Below are positions 50,437-60,230 of a stretch of DNA of 64,000 nt, in pieces (position 1 is the first letter of the stretch; every line of letters begins with the position of its first letter). The notes below the pieces were generated by a model, which ran no database searches, was not told the origin of the DNA, and saw only the letters and a list, made by a program, of their open reading frames with translations. Source of the stretch: Phytoseiulus persimilis (lineage: Eukaryota; Arthropoda; Arachnida; Mesostigmata; Phytoseiidae); assembly GCA_037576195.1 (NCBI GenBank), contig CM075102.1, positions 51,456,745 to 51,520,744 of the forward strand, given 5' to 3'. A program made the position numbers and the translations under genes.

Positions 50437-50661
50437 ATCTAGGACAGAGGTCATCGAACACTTCCGACGTTCGCACCCCACGGTGCTGAGGGGTGCCGCA
50501 GCCGTTGCCATACGAAGAGGTACTTGTCGGGGCCGAATTGTATGATCCGACTGGAGCAAAATTATCTTCGAAGTACGCCAAAAACGAGGAACGGCATCGT
50601 TTGGTCTCATTCGACCCCCTTGCCACATATCGGCACTGAGTTTGACGTCCCTGATCTGGGG
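50437..50661. mobile_element. Short hAT-type MITE, copy A, with 8-bp target duplication
   Basis: The element proper is 50445-50653 (209 bp). It starts CAGAGGTCATCGAAC and its right end reads inversely CAGGGACGTCAAACTC. The flanks are ATCTAGGA and ATCTGGGG, an 8-bp duplication with two transitions. Its interior shares GAGGGGTGCCGC and the following ~90 bp with copy B at 60035-60178. It has no coding capacity. Confidence 0.75.
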
Positions 50662-51925
50662 GGTAACTATTCATAACATGGCATGAGCCATGCGGACAAG
50701 ATTCTTCTGAGGGAGACATCGGACTCGCCTTGTCCGGAAGCTCGAAATGGGGCGTTCTCCAGAGGGAGATATAGCGCAGCAGGAAACAAAACCGAAAATT
50801 CGCTATCCGCTGAAATCCGTTATTCGCGGAATGTCTCGAAACCAATTGACCGCGAAGAACGGGGAGCGACTGTGTACAATATAATTTTATTTCTTTGTTC
50901 ACTCAGAGTTTGAAACGTCCTGGGTTTCAGCTCTCGAAAAGCGGTCAGTCCCGAAACACTGTCTCAGTGTGGCGGGCCACGGAAAAGAGGCTGGCGGGCC
51001 TTGGGCCCGCGTGCCAGGGTTTGCCGACCACTTTTTCATAGCATCGTCAGAGTGGAGAAGAAAAAGTGAAAACAACGAAGCGACAATTTAGAGCTCATGA
51101 TGGCCAACAGATTCGCTCCGGGACTTCCAGTTCAACGACAAATCAGGTCTACTGCGGAACCTAGCGTGCGTAGCAACGCTGCGCATTGTCAAAGTTGAGG
51201 AGTTGAATTACGCTGCAGGATAGTGTGTGCCCCTTTCCTGTGCTTTATGCTGTCTTCCGCGCCTAACCGACCGAGGGCACTGCTGCTGTAGCATTTCATA
51301 GTCGTGCACGGCAGGCCCCACCTTCGTCTCATCGTCTGCTACACAACCCCGACACTACCGTTTGGCGTGAATCTTGCAAATCGGGGCCTGGGCTTGTGAC
51401 AGCAACAAACATGAAATGGGATAATCTAATGGGCGGAAGGCATCCCAGACTGGATTCCAATGCTCACCAGCTCTAATGAGCATCGTCCACGGCACTTCTA
51501 TTTCGTCGGCTCGCCCTTTGTAGTACGCTTCCCAGAAGCAAACGAACATCTACGCGTCATTAGCTTGGAGGAGCAATGGATACGCCGTTGTTCCGGAATC
51601 AATCCCCTGAATTATTCGGTCAATAACACGCATTTTCAACGGACTCTCACGTCGGTACCACAGCGCAGATTGGGATCCAAATACTACCGTAGAACACTGC
51701 CTGCCGCTTCCCCGCTCGGCAGCCAGATGTCCCTTTAAAAATGCATCCATTTGATAAATACGGTTCAAATGATCGGGTCTATTCGGTCTGTTATTGTTGG
51801 TATGAGAGAGCGGATTCCTCTGGACGGACGAATGAGAGTTTTGAACAAAAAGTCTGATTGAGCTGTAGGTGTTGTCCCCGAAGAGCAGGATCCTTTCTCG
51901 TCCAGTAGCGACATACATCGCGAGA
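50662..51925. other. Intergenic DNA between the MITE and UFD1
   Basis: Contains a hAT-like terminal fragment (50965-51032) and a minus-strand open region (51355-51965) opposite the UFD1 first exon; both are described separately. The UFD1 promoter must lie at the right end, but no TATA box or other clear element was recognised. Confidence 0.4.
50965..51032 (-). mobile_element. hAT-like terminal fragment rich in GGGCC
   Basis: Read on the minus strand it starts AGTGGTCGGCAAACCCTGG and continues with GCGGGCCCAAGGCCCGCC, a pattern common at the ends of hAT non-autonomous elements. The other end was not found, so it is a fragment or an end with a lost partner. Confidence 0.4.
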
Positions 51926-51965
51926 ATGGTGAGCGCCGAAGTCGCGTTACGTAGCTTCCAGTTGA
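51355..51965 (-). other. Minus-strand open region opposite the UFD1 5' end, coding status uncertain
   Basis: A minus-strand frame is open for about 137 codons (from about 51960 to a stop at 51550-51552), and a second frame in another phase follows directly (51549 to 51355, 64 codons). The translation starts with an alternating hydrophobic stretch ([20 protein letters not shown]) and is fairly protein-like, with no recognised domain. It overlaps the UFD1 start exon antisense. It could be an exon of an unknown divergent gene, an antisense transcript or chance. Confidence 0.2.
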
Positions 51966-53718
51966 CAGAGAAACTTTTCTCGAGTCAAGATGGTTTTCTA
52001 GGATGAAATTTGAAATCGGTGTGTTTTGCAGTTCAATTTAGATCACTTCCAAGACATACATCGGACGTTCACTGCAGAATACAGAGCATTCTCGGTGTCA
52101 ATGCTGTGTGGGAATGAGCGACAGAACCTCGAGCAAGGAAACAAAGGTCCGTGCGATTTTTCGGTTGCCGACAGCTGCCTCTCAGATGCGCTCAGGGGAG
52201 CCAGCTCTGTGATCATTCATTGTATCATAAAGCTTTGTTTTCCCCAGTCCTGTTGCCGCCCTCTACGTTGGATATGCTCTCACGACTCAACATCACATAC
52301 CCAATACTATTCAAGGTGAGGTTTCTTGGTGCTAGCTCATGGGAGTCAGCGATTCGTGGATCTATCGACGGAGTTCCACTGTTTTCGATCATGCAGCTAC
52401 GCTAGTGCTCGTAGGAAAACAGGCGCGACATCGGGCTCTGTTGAAGTTTCCTGCGTAGTCCGGACAAAGAGTCGCTCTTCAAATCACACGGCAATTTTAT
52501 TATTCTATTGAAGATGACGAATCGGCGTCTGAAGCGGGACACTCATTGTGGAGTACTTGAGTTCTCAGCGGATGAAGGAAAATGCTACCTGCCGTACTGG
52601 ATGATGAAATATTTATGCCTCAACGAAGGAGATCATCTTTTTGTGAGTTTTCCCTGTAAGCAAGAGACATGATCCAATCGCGTGACCCGCACTGCAATCA
52701 TGTAGCTGTTTTTTTCTCAGGTAGAAAACACTCAACTCCCAGTGGGGAACTTCGCCAAGTTCCAAGCTCAATCGGTAGACTTCCTTGACATCACGAATCC
52801 CAAAGCGGTGCTCGAGAACTCGTTACGGCATTTCGCTTGCCTAACTGCCAACGACACTATCGTGATCAAATATAACGACAAGTACGATTCGCTACTCGAC
52901 CGCACTCTAAGTTCATGCTGTACGAATAAAACTTCCCCAGAACCGCAACGCTCCAACTCAGAATTGAACTTGAAATTCTTCCTTTCATCTTTTAAGGCAG
53001 TACGAGCTGTGTGTACTCGAAACTCGACCGGGTCCGGCCATTGATATTCATGAATGTGATCTCAATGTTGAATTCGCGGCCCCCGTTGGTTATCAAGAGC
53101 CCGAGGTGAGCTGAGCATGATCTCCCATCAAGCTTTGACGATCACATAATTCAGGTGATGCTGGCCGTTGTCTCGAAGTCAAGTCGACCGTTATCGGCTC
53201 TAGATTCAGAATTCTTCTCGGAAACAAGAAGCGTTCGAGAGCACGATTGCGCCGATGCATCTCTAGAGACGCCTCTGCTGATACTCAATCTAAATTATCG
53301 GAATTTCAGACCCGGAAGGTTTCACAGGAAGAACTAGACTTCAAGAAACCAGAAGTGATAGTCGATAGGAAAAAAGCTTTCAAAGCTTTCGCAGGATCTG
53401 GAAATCGGATCGACGGGAAAGCAAAAAATCTGGATGCTAGCGCCGCGAACGCGAAGCTCAATGACAGTATAATTGAACGGGGTGTCCCCGATTTCCGGTG
53501 AGCCAATTACATCAGCGTGGTGTGCGTAATGAGCTCACACTCGACGTCAGCGGCAAACGAACCTTGAGCAAGGAATACCCAATTTCAGGTGGAAGCTTGG
53601 CCAAATCAACTTTATTCGGGTGCAGGTTTCGAAAAAAGGTGATCAGATGGACGTTGAAGATTCGTTTTCAGCTTTTGCCGGGGAAGGAAATCAGTTGAAG
53701 CCGCGGAAACCAACTTGA
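51926..53718 (+). CDS. Ufd1: Ubiquitin fusion degradation protein 1 (UFD1), p97/Cdc48 cofactor
   Basis: UFD1 pairs with NPL4 to recruit ubiquitylated substrates to the p97/VCP AAA ATPase, for example in ER-associated degradation. Eight coding exons join in phase: 51926-51928, 52032-52146, 52248-52315, 52514-52642, 52721-52881, 52997-53105, 53310-53497 and 53589-53718, giving 300 residues (human 307). All introns are GT-AG, 78-204 bp. The N-terminal UFD1 double-barrel domain is clear: [69 protein letters not shown] and [18 protein letters not shown]. The C-terminal part has two repeats, [11 protein letters not shown] and [12 protein letters not shown], matching the two FSGSGNR/FSGEGQ motifs of animal UFD1, plus the KLGQINFIR segment. 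The first exon holds only the ATG, supported by phase and by the MFNLDHF start. A poly(A) signal follows at 53753. Confidence 0.95.
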
Positions 53719-53752
53719 ACTTCTCTTTGTATATGAAAATGTTTGTTCGCCT

Positions 53753-53758
53753 AATAAA
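53753..53758 (+). promoter_or_regulatory. UFD1 polyadenylation signal AATAAA
   Basis: AATAAA lies 35 bp after the UFD1 stop codon, giving a very short 3' UTR. Confidence 0.8.
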
Positions 53759-53764
53759 CGCTCC

Positions 53765-55740
53765 AGTTACATTAGTTTGAAGTAAGTCTTGTCCGGACCT
53801 CTCGTTGGAGAGACGTTCGAGATGGAAACACAGCGGTCCGATATCTGCGTCTAGCATCAGGATTGGACGAATCGCCAAGGTGACGTACGTTCTGCGTCTG
53901 AGCCGACGGGCTGGGAATCGATGAAGCCATATGAGTTCGAGAAATAATCATATCTCAGACTACTCCCTTCACGTGTGCATGGCGGTTCTGATGGCACAGT
54001 AAGACTACGGGAGCATCAAGTTGACCAGAGATCCGCAAGCTAGCGGAATAGATTGGGTTCGTCTTTGACTCACGCTCCGCGTTTATCGACGGTTCAGGGA
54101 GTGACAGGGTCCATCCTCATGCAAAAATAGATCGCCCCGGCGATGGAAATGATCATAGTAGGCATATAAAAATTCCATAATCCTTTCCTCTTCTTGTAGT
54201 CATATAGCTATTCTAGAGTATGTTCCTCTGCCCACTTTACCGTCTCTTCCCGTCTGGAGGGACGAGAGTCTCGGTAACACCAAAGGCGAATCGTTCCTGC
54301 AACGTTTGAATCGTGGCGGACAACTCATCACGCCGGCCCTGAGCGCATGTGCATCCAGTATGTGCATCTTCCAGAGTCTACCTGAATCGTTCGGGCTCAT
54401 ATTTCTGTATTCGAGCGAAACCAGCCCAGTTTTCGATGCAGCGGCAGATGTGGTATCGAGGCATAGAAGGAAACGAGAATGACCCCAGAGAGACGAGGAG
54501 AAGAAACCCGAGAGATATGTGTGATGTATGGATAGCCGTAGATAACCTATAGCAGGATCAATAGATAGCCATAGTCTTAACCACAACCGACAATGCTCGG
54601 CATTGCGTATGATTGAAGTCTCCAGGGTCGAGGGTCACCGATGAGGTAGGATCATCCAGGACCTCGGGGAACGTGAGGATTATCGAATTCCTCGGTACTA
54701 CAGCATATTCTCCGTACACTGTTTAGGAATCCGGCGATGTCAACGTCGTTGTGAAGACTTGAGGATTTGATAGTATATTTGAAGCCTATTCATATAAACC
54801 TTCCTCACAATGACTCGGAGGAGGGTGTGCCCGTATTTGTTTACTCGCTCGCCCGGATCCCATCCTGACCTCACACAACAACCCACGCGCCGATGAGCCT
54901 GCTCGCTTTTCGTGACGGAGCCGAAAAGCCGAAACAGAAATTTTTCCGGAAGGACTGCAATGAGGTTCACCACCTCGGAATGAGTCTGCTTGGTCCTCGT
55001 GTGGTGTATACGCTCTCAAGGATGTCCGCTGGGCGACCAGGAAGTCGAAAGGCTGCGATAATGGGTTAAAGGGAGATGCATTCACTTCATGGTGTACGGC
55101 GATCTCAGGCGGAACTCAGAAGCAGAATCATATTCGGAAACTCTCCTGCAAGTTGTGGGATCCGACCCCCAAAAGCGGATCGCCGGGGCGATCTGGGGCC
55201 GGCCCGAATGAATGGCCTCCGAAGAATGAAAAAATAAACGGGCATGCGCTTCTGCCGTGGAAATCGCTGCTGAAATGTCCCTCTTCAATAGACTGACGCC
55301 CCTCTGGGGGAGCCAGACATGCGGTGATCGATGAAAGTCTTCGTGTCGATTGAAGACCGTTTTCCTCAATCTCCCAGATCTGAGGCCGCTCCAAATGAAA
55401 CGGCCCGGTGTCCTGGTGGTCATTTTTGTGGATTCAATCGGGTTGTTAGATGTAAGCCCATTCCGATTCGTTTCGAGCAGTCGGGTACAGCGACAGCGAA
55501 TACGGAATGCATCCAAGTTCCCACGATTCTGAAGAACTCTCCGTTCAGAATCGGAGGAGCAGCAAGCTCACTATCTATACTCACTCCGGATATCGCGCTC
55601 CTTGGAAACCTGGCCAATCATAATCGTCAGAGTTCAGTTCAGGATTCGAAATCGGCGCGTGTAGTCTTTCTCTCTTCAGATTCTGCCTGTGGGAAGCCAA
55701 TGTAGGTGGCGCCGTGGTCGTCGCCGTGTTGTCAATTCGC
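53765..55740. other. Intergenic DNA between UFD1 and SEC61 beta
   Basis: About 2 kb with overlapping antisense open frames of up to 144 codons (55082-55516 -, 55331-55705 +) and no recognised domain. The right end is presumably the SEC61 beta promoter. Confidence 0.4.
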
Positions 55741-55744
55741 GGCG

Positions 55745-55752
55745 TGACGTGG
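55745..55752 (+). promoter_or_regulatory. TGACGTGG box: candidate unfolded-protein-response element
   Basis: TGACGTGG matches the core UPRE bound by ATF6/XBP1-type bZIP factors and lies 107 bp before the SEC61 beta start codon. Sec61 subunit genes are known UPR/XBP1 targets in animals. No CCAAT-N9-CCACG (ERSE) arrangement was seen around it. An 8-mer can occur by chance; position and gene identity are what make it notable. Confidence 0.5.
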
Positions 55753-55858
55753 CTGGGATCGACCGGCAACAATCAGCCGCGTAACACACAGAGAAGAGTA
55801 GACCTGGTGCTCTGCGGACACATTCACATCGAGCCAGAACAGTAATCATCGAACAGAG

Positions 55859-56364
55859 ATGCCTGCACCAGCTTCAGCGACGAATGTGGGAGCCGGGGGC
55901 TCAAGCCCTCGAGCCGGTCCCTCATCGACACTTCGCCAGAGGAAAACTACAAGCACCAGTTCTGCCGCTGGTGAGTGCAACCGGAGGAAATAAGAATCCC
56001 TCCTGATGAGGGGAGCCCCCGAGAACAAGGGGGAGTTTGTGCTCGAACAACATCTTACGTCTTCAGGGAGAACATTGGGGTTTCCACGTTGCGTTCCCTG
56101 GCAGAGTTTCGGGTGTTCTATCAAACTTCTCTCATTTCGAACCAAGAGCAAAAAAGTTAATTATCGATGAGAATAGATGATCACCGCATTCCGTTTTCAG
56201 CCCGGCCTTCACGACCTCCTGCGAACTCAGGAGGCATGTGGAAGTTCTACACCGATGACTCCCCAGGATTTAAAGTCGGCCCCGTTCCTGTTCTGGTGAT
56301 GAGCGTGCTCTTCATTTTCTCTGTATTCGTGCTTCATATGTATGGCAAGCTGACACGAGGATAA
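55859..56364 (+). CDS. Sec61b: Protein transport protein SEC61 subunit beta
   Basis: Beta subunit of the ER Sec61 translocon, a tail-anchored protein that helps co-translational translocation. Two exons, 55859-55970 and 56201-56364, are joined in phase across a 230-bp GT-AG intron and encode 91 residues, close to the family size of about 96. The N-terminal half is Ser/Ala/Gly/Pro-rich and cytosolic ([19 protein letters not shown], then [13 protein letters not shown]). The conserved second half has [20 protein letters not shown] followed by one C-terminal membrane anchor ([20 protein letters not shown]). Start: first ATG, directly before the conserved PAP. No perfect AATAAA follows at once, but the DNA after the stop is AT-rich. 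It is the same-strand neighbour of UFD1. Confidence 0.95.
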
Positions 56365-59255
56365 ACTTTGAAAATAGAACAGTTTATTATTTTTTTAATA
56401 TATTTGTTGTGTACTTATTATGATCATGTCATGAATCTTTGAAAAGTACCAATGTCTGAATGAGAAATCTTGGCGAGCTGAGTGTCAAATGGGATGTGTA
56501 TCGCTGGAAAATACTGATGAATAACACTGACTTCCGTGACTCAAGTCTTTTTGATTCCAATCGGATACACTGATCTTCGATTACCTCCTGTGATCTACAG
56601 TGGCATCGATTTTTGTACCTCTCCAAAGACTTCGATATGCTCAAGATCCTTTCGTTCCTTCCATTCCTAGCCAGCTGACATTTCGGGTATCTCAAACCTT
56701 ACAGTTGGCGAATAAGTACGACATCGATTATTTCAACCATTCGAATTCCAATCTAGATAGCTTCAACGGATTGTCCTCAGTCCAAGAGTACGAAAAAGAA
56801 AGCTTGAACCTCGATTATTTCAACTTTATACACAGCTTGGCATCGATTATTAAAACTACGATTCTTCAAACTTTCGATTATTCCGACCATTGTCTGCATC
56901 GATTGGTTGAAATTATACTGGTTGTATCGTTCGAACAGGGAATGGCTCCTTCAATGTTCACAACGTTCCTGAATAGTTTGTCACCAACAGATGCGAAGCA
57001 TCAGGCCCCTCCTCTGGAGTCGAGCGTTCCGATAGGACGCAAGAATCCCACTGTAGCATACGGGGCTCTACTCTCATGGAAATGGCTTCCAGAATGAGAT
57101 AGCCTGACGGAGCACTTCAGAGAACAAGCAGGAGAAGTATTGCTAAGTATGATCTGTGTTGAGCGGGAGGGAAGATCTTGAGCTGGACTTGGTCATGAGG
57201 CTTCCCGAGCTGAAACCTCGTGATTCCCAGAGTTATTGAGGCTGGCCTCCTCAAACTTTGAATGTATCCGGGGCTGCTTTTACCGCTCTCAGGAAACGCG
57301 TCCCAGAAACTAGTCTGCTAATATGGTTAGGCACCAGCGGCGCCAGCATGAGACTAAGACGGCTGAACTCTCATGATGTTCAAGATCTATGAGCCTGATT
57401 TCATAGAATTCATTTTTGATATTTTCCGAATAGTTCAAGAAGCTCAAAGTATTTGCTTCCGATCTCGCTATGCGCAGCTCATACGGGTCCTCTAGCCGTC
57501 AACTAAAATCCGACGATGGCAGCACGAAGACTGTTCCATCCGCTTAAAACCCGATCGAGGACCGGCTTCGGTTGATGGTTTACGAGCTCTTCCTGGTTCT
57601 TTTTATCAATATCCCGAATTCCTGCAGGGGAAGTGACCTCTGATCTCCTAGAGCCCTCTTCCACTTTATTGTCAAACTTCGTTCTCCCAGATTCCAATGC
57701 ATCGGTTATTATAATTACGTGAAACTTTCCACATGCATGGAACCGAAGTATATTTGGAAGAGCCCTCAGAAGTCATTATTTCCGCGAAATCATAATGGGC
57801 CGATGACTGTTCGATTGTGTCCGGTTACACGAAATTCACCAGAGAATAATTCCGACATCTTGTTCTGCTCGTGAGGACATCCTGGTGCGACGCAAGGGTT
57901 CAAGCCTCACTCGCGACTAAGCTCAGGTTGCACTTGAATCCCGGAGCGGCAACCTTGTTACCGTCAGTCCAAGTTCCACGTTCAGAGTCTCGCGGAGTTT
58001 TCCTTGCACGTTGACTCCTCTGACTTTGCAATGTTTGGTAGCTCTTTAGGGTTTAGAGGGAAAAAGGTTCGCCCGATCTCTTGCAGGGAGGCTGGGATCG
58101 ACTGCACGATGATAAACATTCGAGGTTCAACATTCGCGAATGGCTGGTCACGGGAATCGGTGACACGAGAATCTCTAATGAGTGGAGTGCTCCAAATGGA
58201 GCTCCTCGAAAAGCGGTACCAGCGGGGCCCAGAACTGCCGTCTCTGGAGAGGATTTCAGATCGAGGACGGGCTGAAGGAAAGACGGTAGACATCCTGAAG
58301 ATCGGTCTTCGCAGTGTCCCGAAAATCTGGTGTCCTTCAAGGTTGATGTCCTTCGCAATGTGGGAGCAAAAAATTTAGGGAAGGCCTATCGCCCAAGAGC
58401 CCCTCCCCTGCGGCTCCCTTGCGGACCCCTCAGGCTCGGCGGACCTACTTTGTGAGACCACGATCACACCTGTTCCCCTCTCAGTCTCATGGGCCGACCC
58501 GAATGGAGTCAGCATGAGCTGTTGATTGGGCAAGACCCGCCTCGGAAGTAAGGTTCGTGTGTTCGACTCAAAGAGTCGGTGCGAATTGCAAAGACGAGCA
58601 GAACAGGAAACACGTCAGAAGGGAAACTGACTACGATCGCTCGAGACCGTTCATGAAAACTTCCTCCCATCGAGAGTTCACAGACGGAGCTGGAGTGGTG
58701 ACGACTTTCTAAATTCAGTGAACAGCCCGTGCGCTTTTGGTTGGATTTCGTTTTGAACTAGAGTAAGGGCTCCCATACCTTTTCGCGCCACGAGCTTCAG
58801 GGAATTCGCTCTGGGCTCTGATGAGCGATGAGTTACCGTGCTATCACTGTGCCAAATTCGTGAGATTTTATTTTCAGGCATCAAAGGTCCTTCGATCTCA
58901 CTTTCCATCGACCAAGCTCAAGTCTCTTGAAGCTTGACTCATGTGCGCTGGTTTCGATGCACGGCTACCCGCGACAAGGCCAGAAAAAAAAAGTCTCATA
59001 GAGAGCTAGAGATGAATTGGAAGTGAGTGATACTTCATTGCTGGTGGTGTCCCTAAATGGAGTTTCCTACTTCGTTATTGGATCATCTTCGATACCTTCT
59101 GCCCAAAACACCGAGCGGAGGACATGCGATTTAACAACATCATTTTTACACTCTTGGCAACGAAGCGTCCTGTGTTCGACGATAATTCAACTACTCTGCG
59201 CTGAAGATTCCATGACTTCAAAATGTTCTGGATCGATTTATAGACAATACTAGAA
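56365..59255. other. Intergenic DNA with orphan open frames
   Basis: No recognised gene. Open frames include 56600-57097 (+, 165 codons, with recurrent TCGATTATT units), 58004-58378 (+, 124 codons), 57503-57697 (-) and 58678-58908 (-, 76 codons from an ATG). None shows a known domain. The AT-rich DNA to about 56430 is probably the SEC61 beta 3' UTR. Confidence 0.35.
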
Positions 59256-59642
59256 ATGAGCGGGAATGAGTTACCCCAAACCGAAGATTTCATCTTCGAG
59301 GAGAAAGAGGGTGCCGACAAAACCGATGAGGAGAGAGTCGAACGCAGCTCTTGCAGGATCTCTAGTATCGGCATCGAAGAGGGTCAGGGAACCCATCGCG
59401 CGAGAGATCGCGGCGGGAAGATGTCAAACAGTTTCTTACTGAAAAAGTATCTGGGACCGCCGCCCGGAGCTGGCTCAGTCCTTATTCGCAGACCCAGAAG
59501 CGACGAGGCGCTGAACCTTGGCGAGAACTCCGTTTTCAGAGTCCGATCGACAAAAGAACTGCCAAAAGAAATAAAGTCTCTGGTCGAGACAAACAGTTCG
59601 GGCAAGCGTTGCTTGCGATGTGGGAGTTGTGTTGTTGTCTGA
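59256..59642 (+). CDS. Small uncharacterised protein with C-terminal CaaX-like CVVV
   Basis: A 128-codon frame from ATG 59256 to TGA 59640-59642. The protein is hydrophilic: an acidic N-terminus (DFIFEEKEGADKTDEERVER), a middle part with KKYLGPPPGAGSVLIRRPRS, and a Cys-rich end (GKRCLRCGSCVVV). CVVV fits the C-a-a-X shape of prenylation sites, with further Cys residues just before it as seen in proteins that are also palmitoylated; this is inference. A canonical AATAAA lies 37 bp after the stop, which supports a real gene end. A possible short upstream exon (ATG at 59012, donor GTGAGT at 59023) would add a few residues but has a weak acceptor. I do not recognise the family. Confidence 0.5.
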   Translation: MSGNELPQTEDFIFEEKEGADKTDEERVERSSCRISSIGIEEGQGTHRARDRGGKMSNSFLLKKYLGPPPGAGSVLIRRPRSDEALNLGENSVFRVRSTKELPKEIKSLVETNSSGKRCLRCGSCVVV

Positions 59643-59678
59643 TTGTATCGAGCCGTAGCTAGCTCAACCATTTAATTG

Positions 59679-59684
59679 AATAAA
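59679..59684 (+). promoter_or_regulatory. Polyadenylation signal AATAAA for the CVVV-protein gene
   Basis: AATAAA lies 37 bp downstream of the TGA at 59640-59642, at the normal distance for a compact gene end. Confidence 0.6.
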
Positions 59685-60026
59685 AAGTCTCCTTGCACCG
59701 CGTCTGGGAGCTTTTTCGGGACTGTACCCATGTAGAACACAGCGTTCGCGTACCCAGAGCGTGAGTGCTGTCGGGTCTTCCTGAGTGCTCTAGAAATTTG
59801 TGAGCTCTAGTGTCGAGATTGTTGCAAAAAAGCATTGTCCACGAAATTCGCCACTCCTCACAATGTCCAGCCCTTCCTTCTTCTGCTTGAGATGAGATCT
59901 CGTTTCTCAGACATCCCGCACATTGTGCCCCTTAGTTCCGTCAAAGTTGTTATGTTCTGCCCTATACTGCGAGTCCAATGTCATAGCTTACCGAAACTCC
60001 GTAAAATAAATCTGGGATCGAGCACG

Positions 60027-60186
60027 GTCTAGATCAGCGGTCTTCAAAATGAGGGGTGCCGCTGTCGTAGCGCGCCGAGGAAGTGCCGAGTGGGGCCAAA
60101 GTGCATGATCAGTCCTGGGCGAAATTACTAGTACCCTGGGCACCCATGGGTGCCGGGCACACAGTTTGACGACCCCTCGTCTACAT
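60027..60186. mobile_element. Short hAT-type MITE, copy B, with 8-bp target duplication
   Basis: The element proper is 60035-60178 (144 bp). It starts CAGCGGTCTTCAAA and its right end reads inversely GAGGGGTCGTCAAACTG. The flanks are GTCTAGAT and GTCTACAT, an 8-bp duplication with one mismatch. The interior is alignable with copy A at 50445-50653 from GAGGGGTGCCGC onward. It has no coding capacity. Confidence 0.75.
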
Positions 60187-60230
60187 ATCGAAACTGACCC
60201 CTCGTCTACATATCGAAACTGACCCCTCCT
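60171..60230. repeat. 25-bp tandem repeat, 2.4 copies
   Basis: The unit starts GACCCCTCGTCTACATATCG. Two full copies (60171-60195, 60196-60220) are identical and a third is partial. The first unit includes the right end of MITE copy B and its target duplication, so the tandem arose after the insertion. Confidence 0.85.

Noticed and set aside
57885-57925. tRNA-like B box GGGTTCAAGCCTC
   Set aside because: No A box or cloverleaf can be built upstream.
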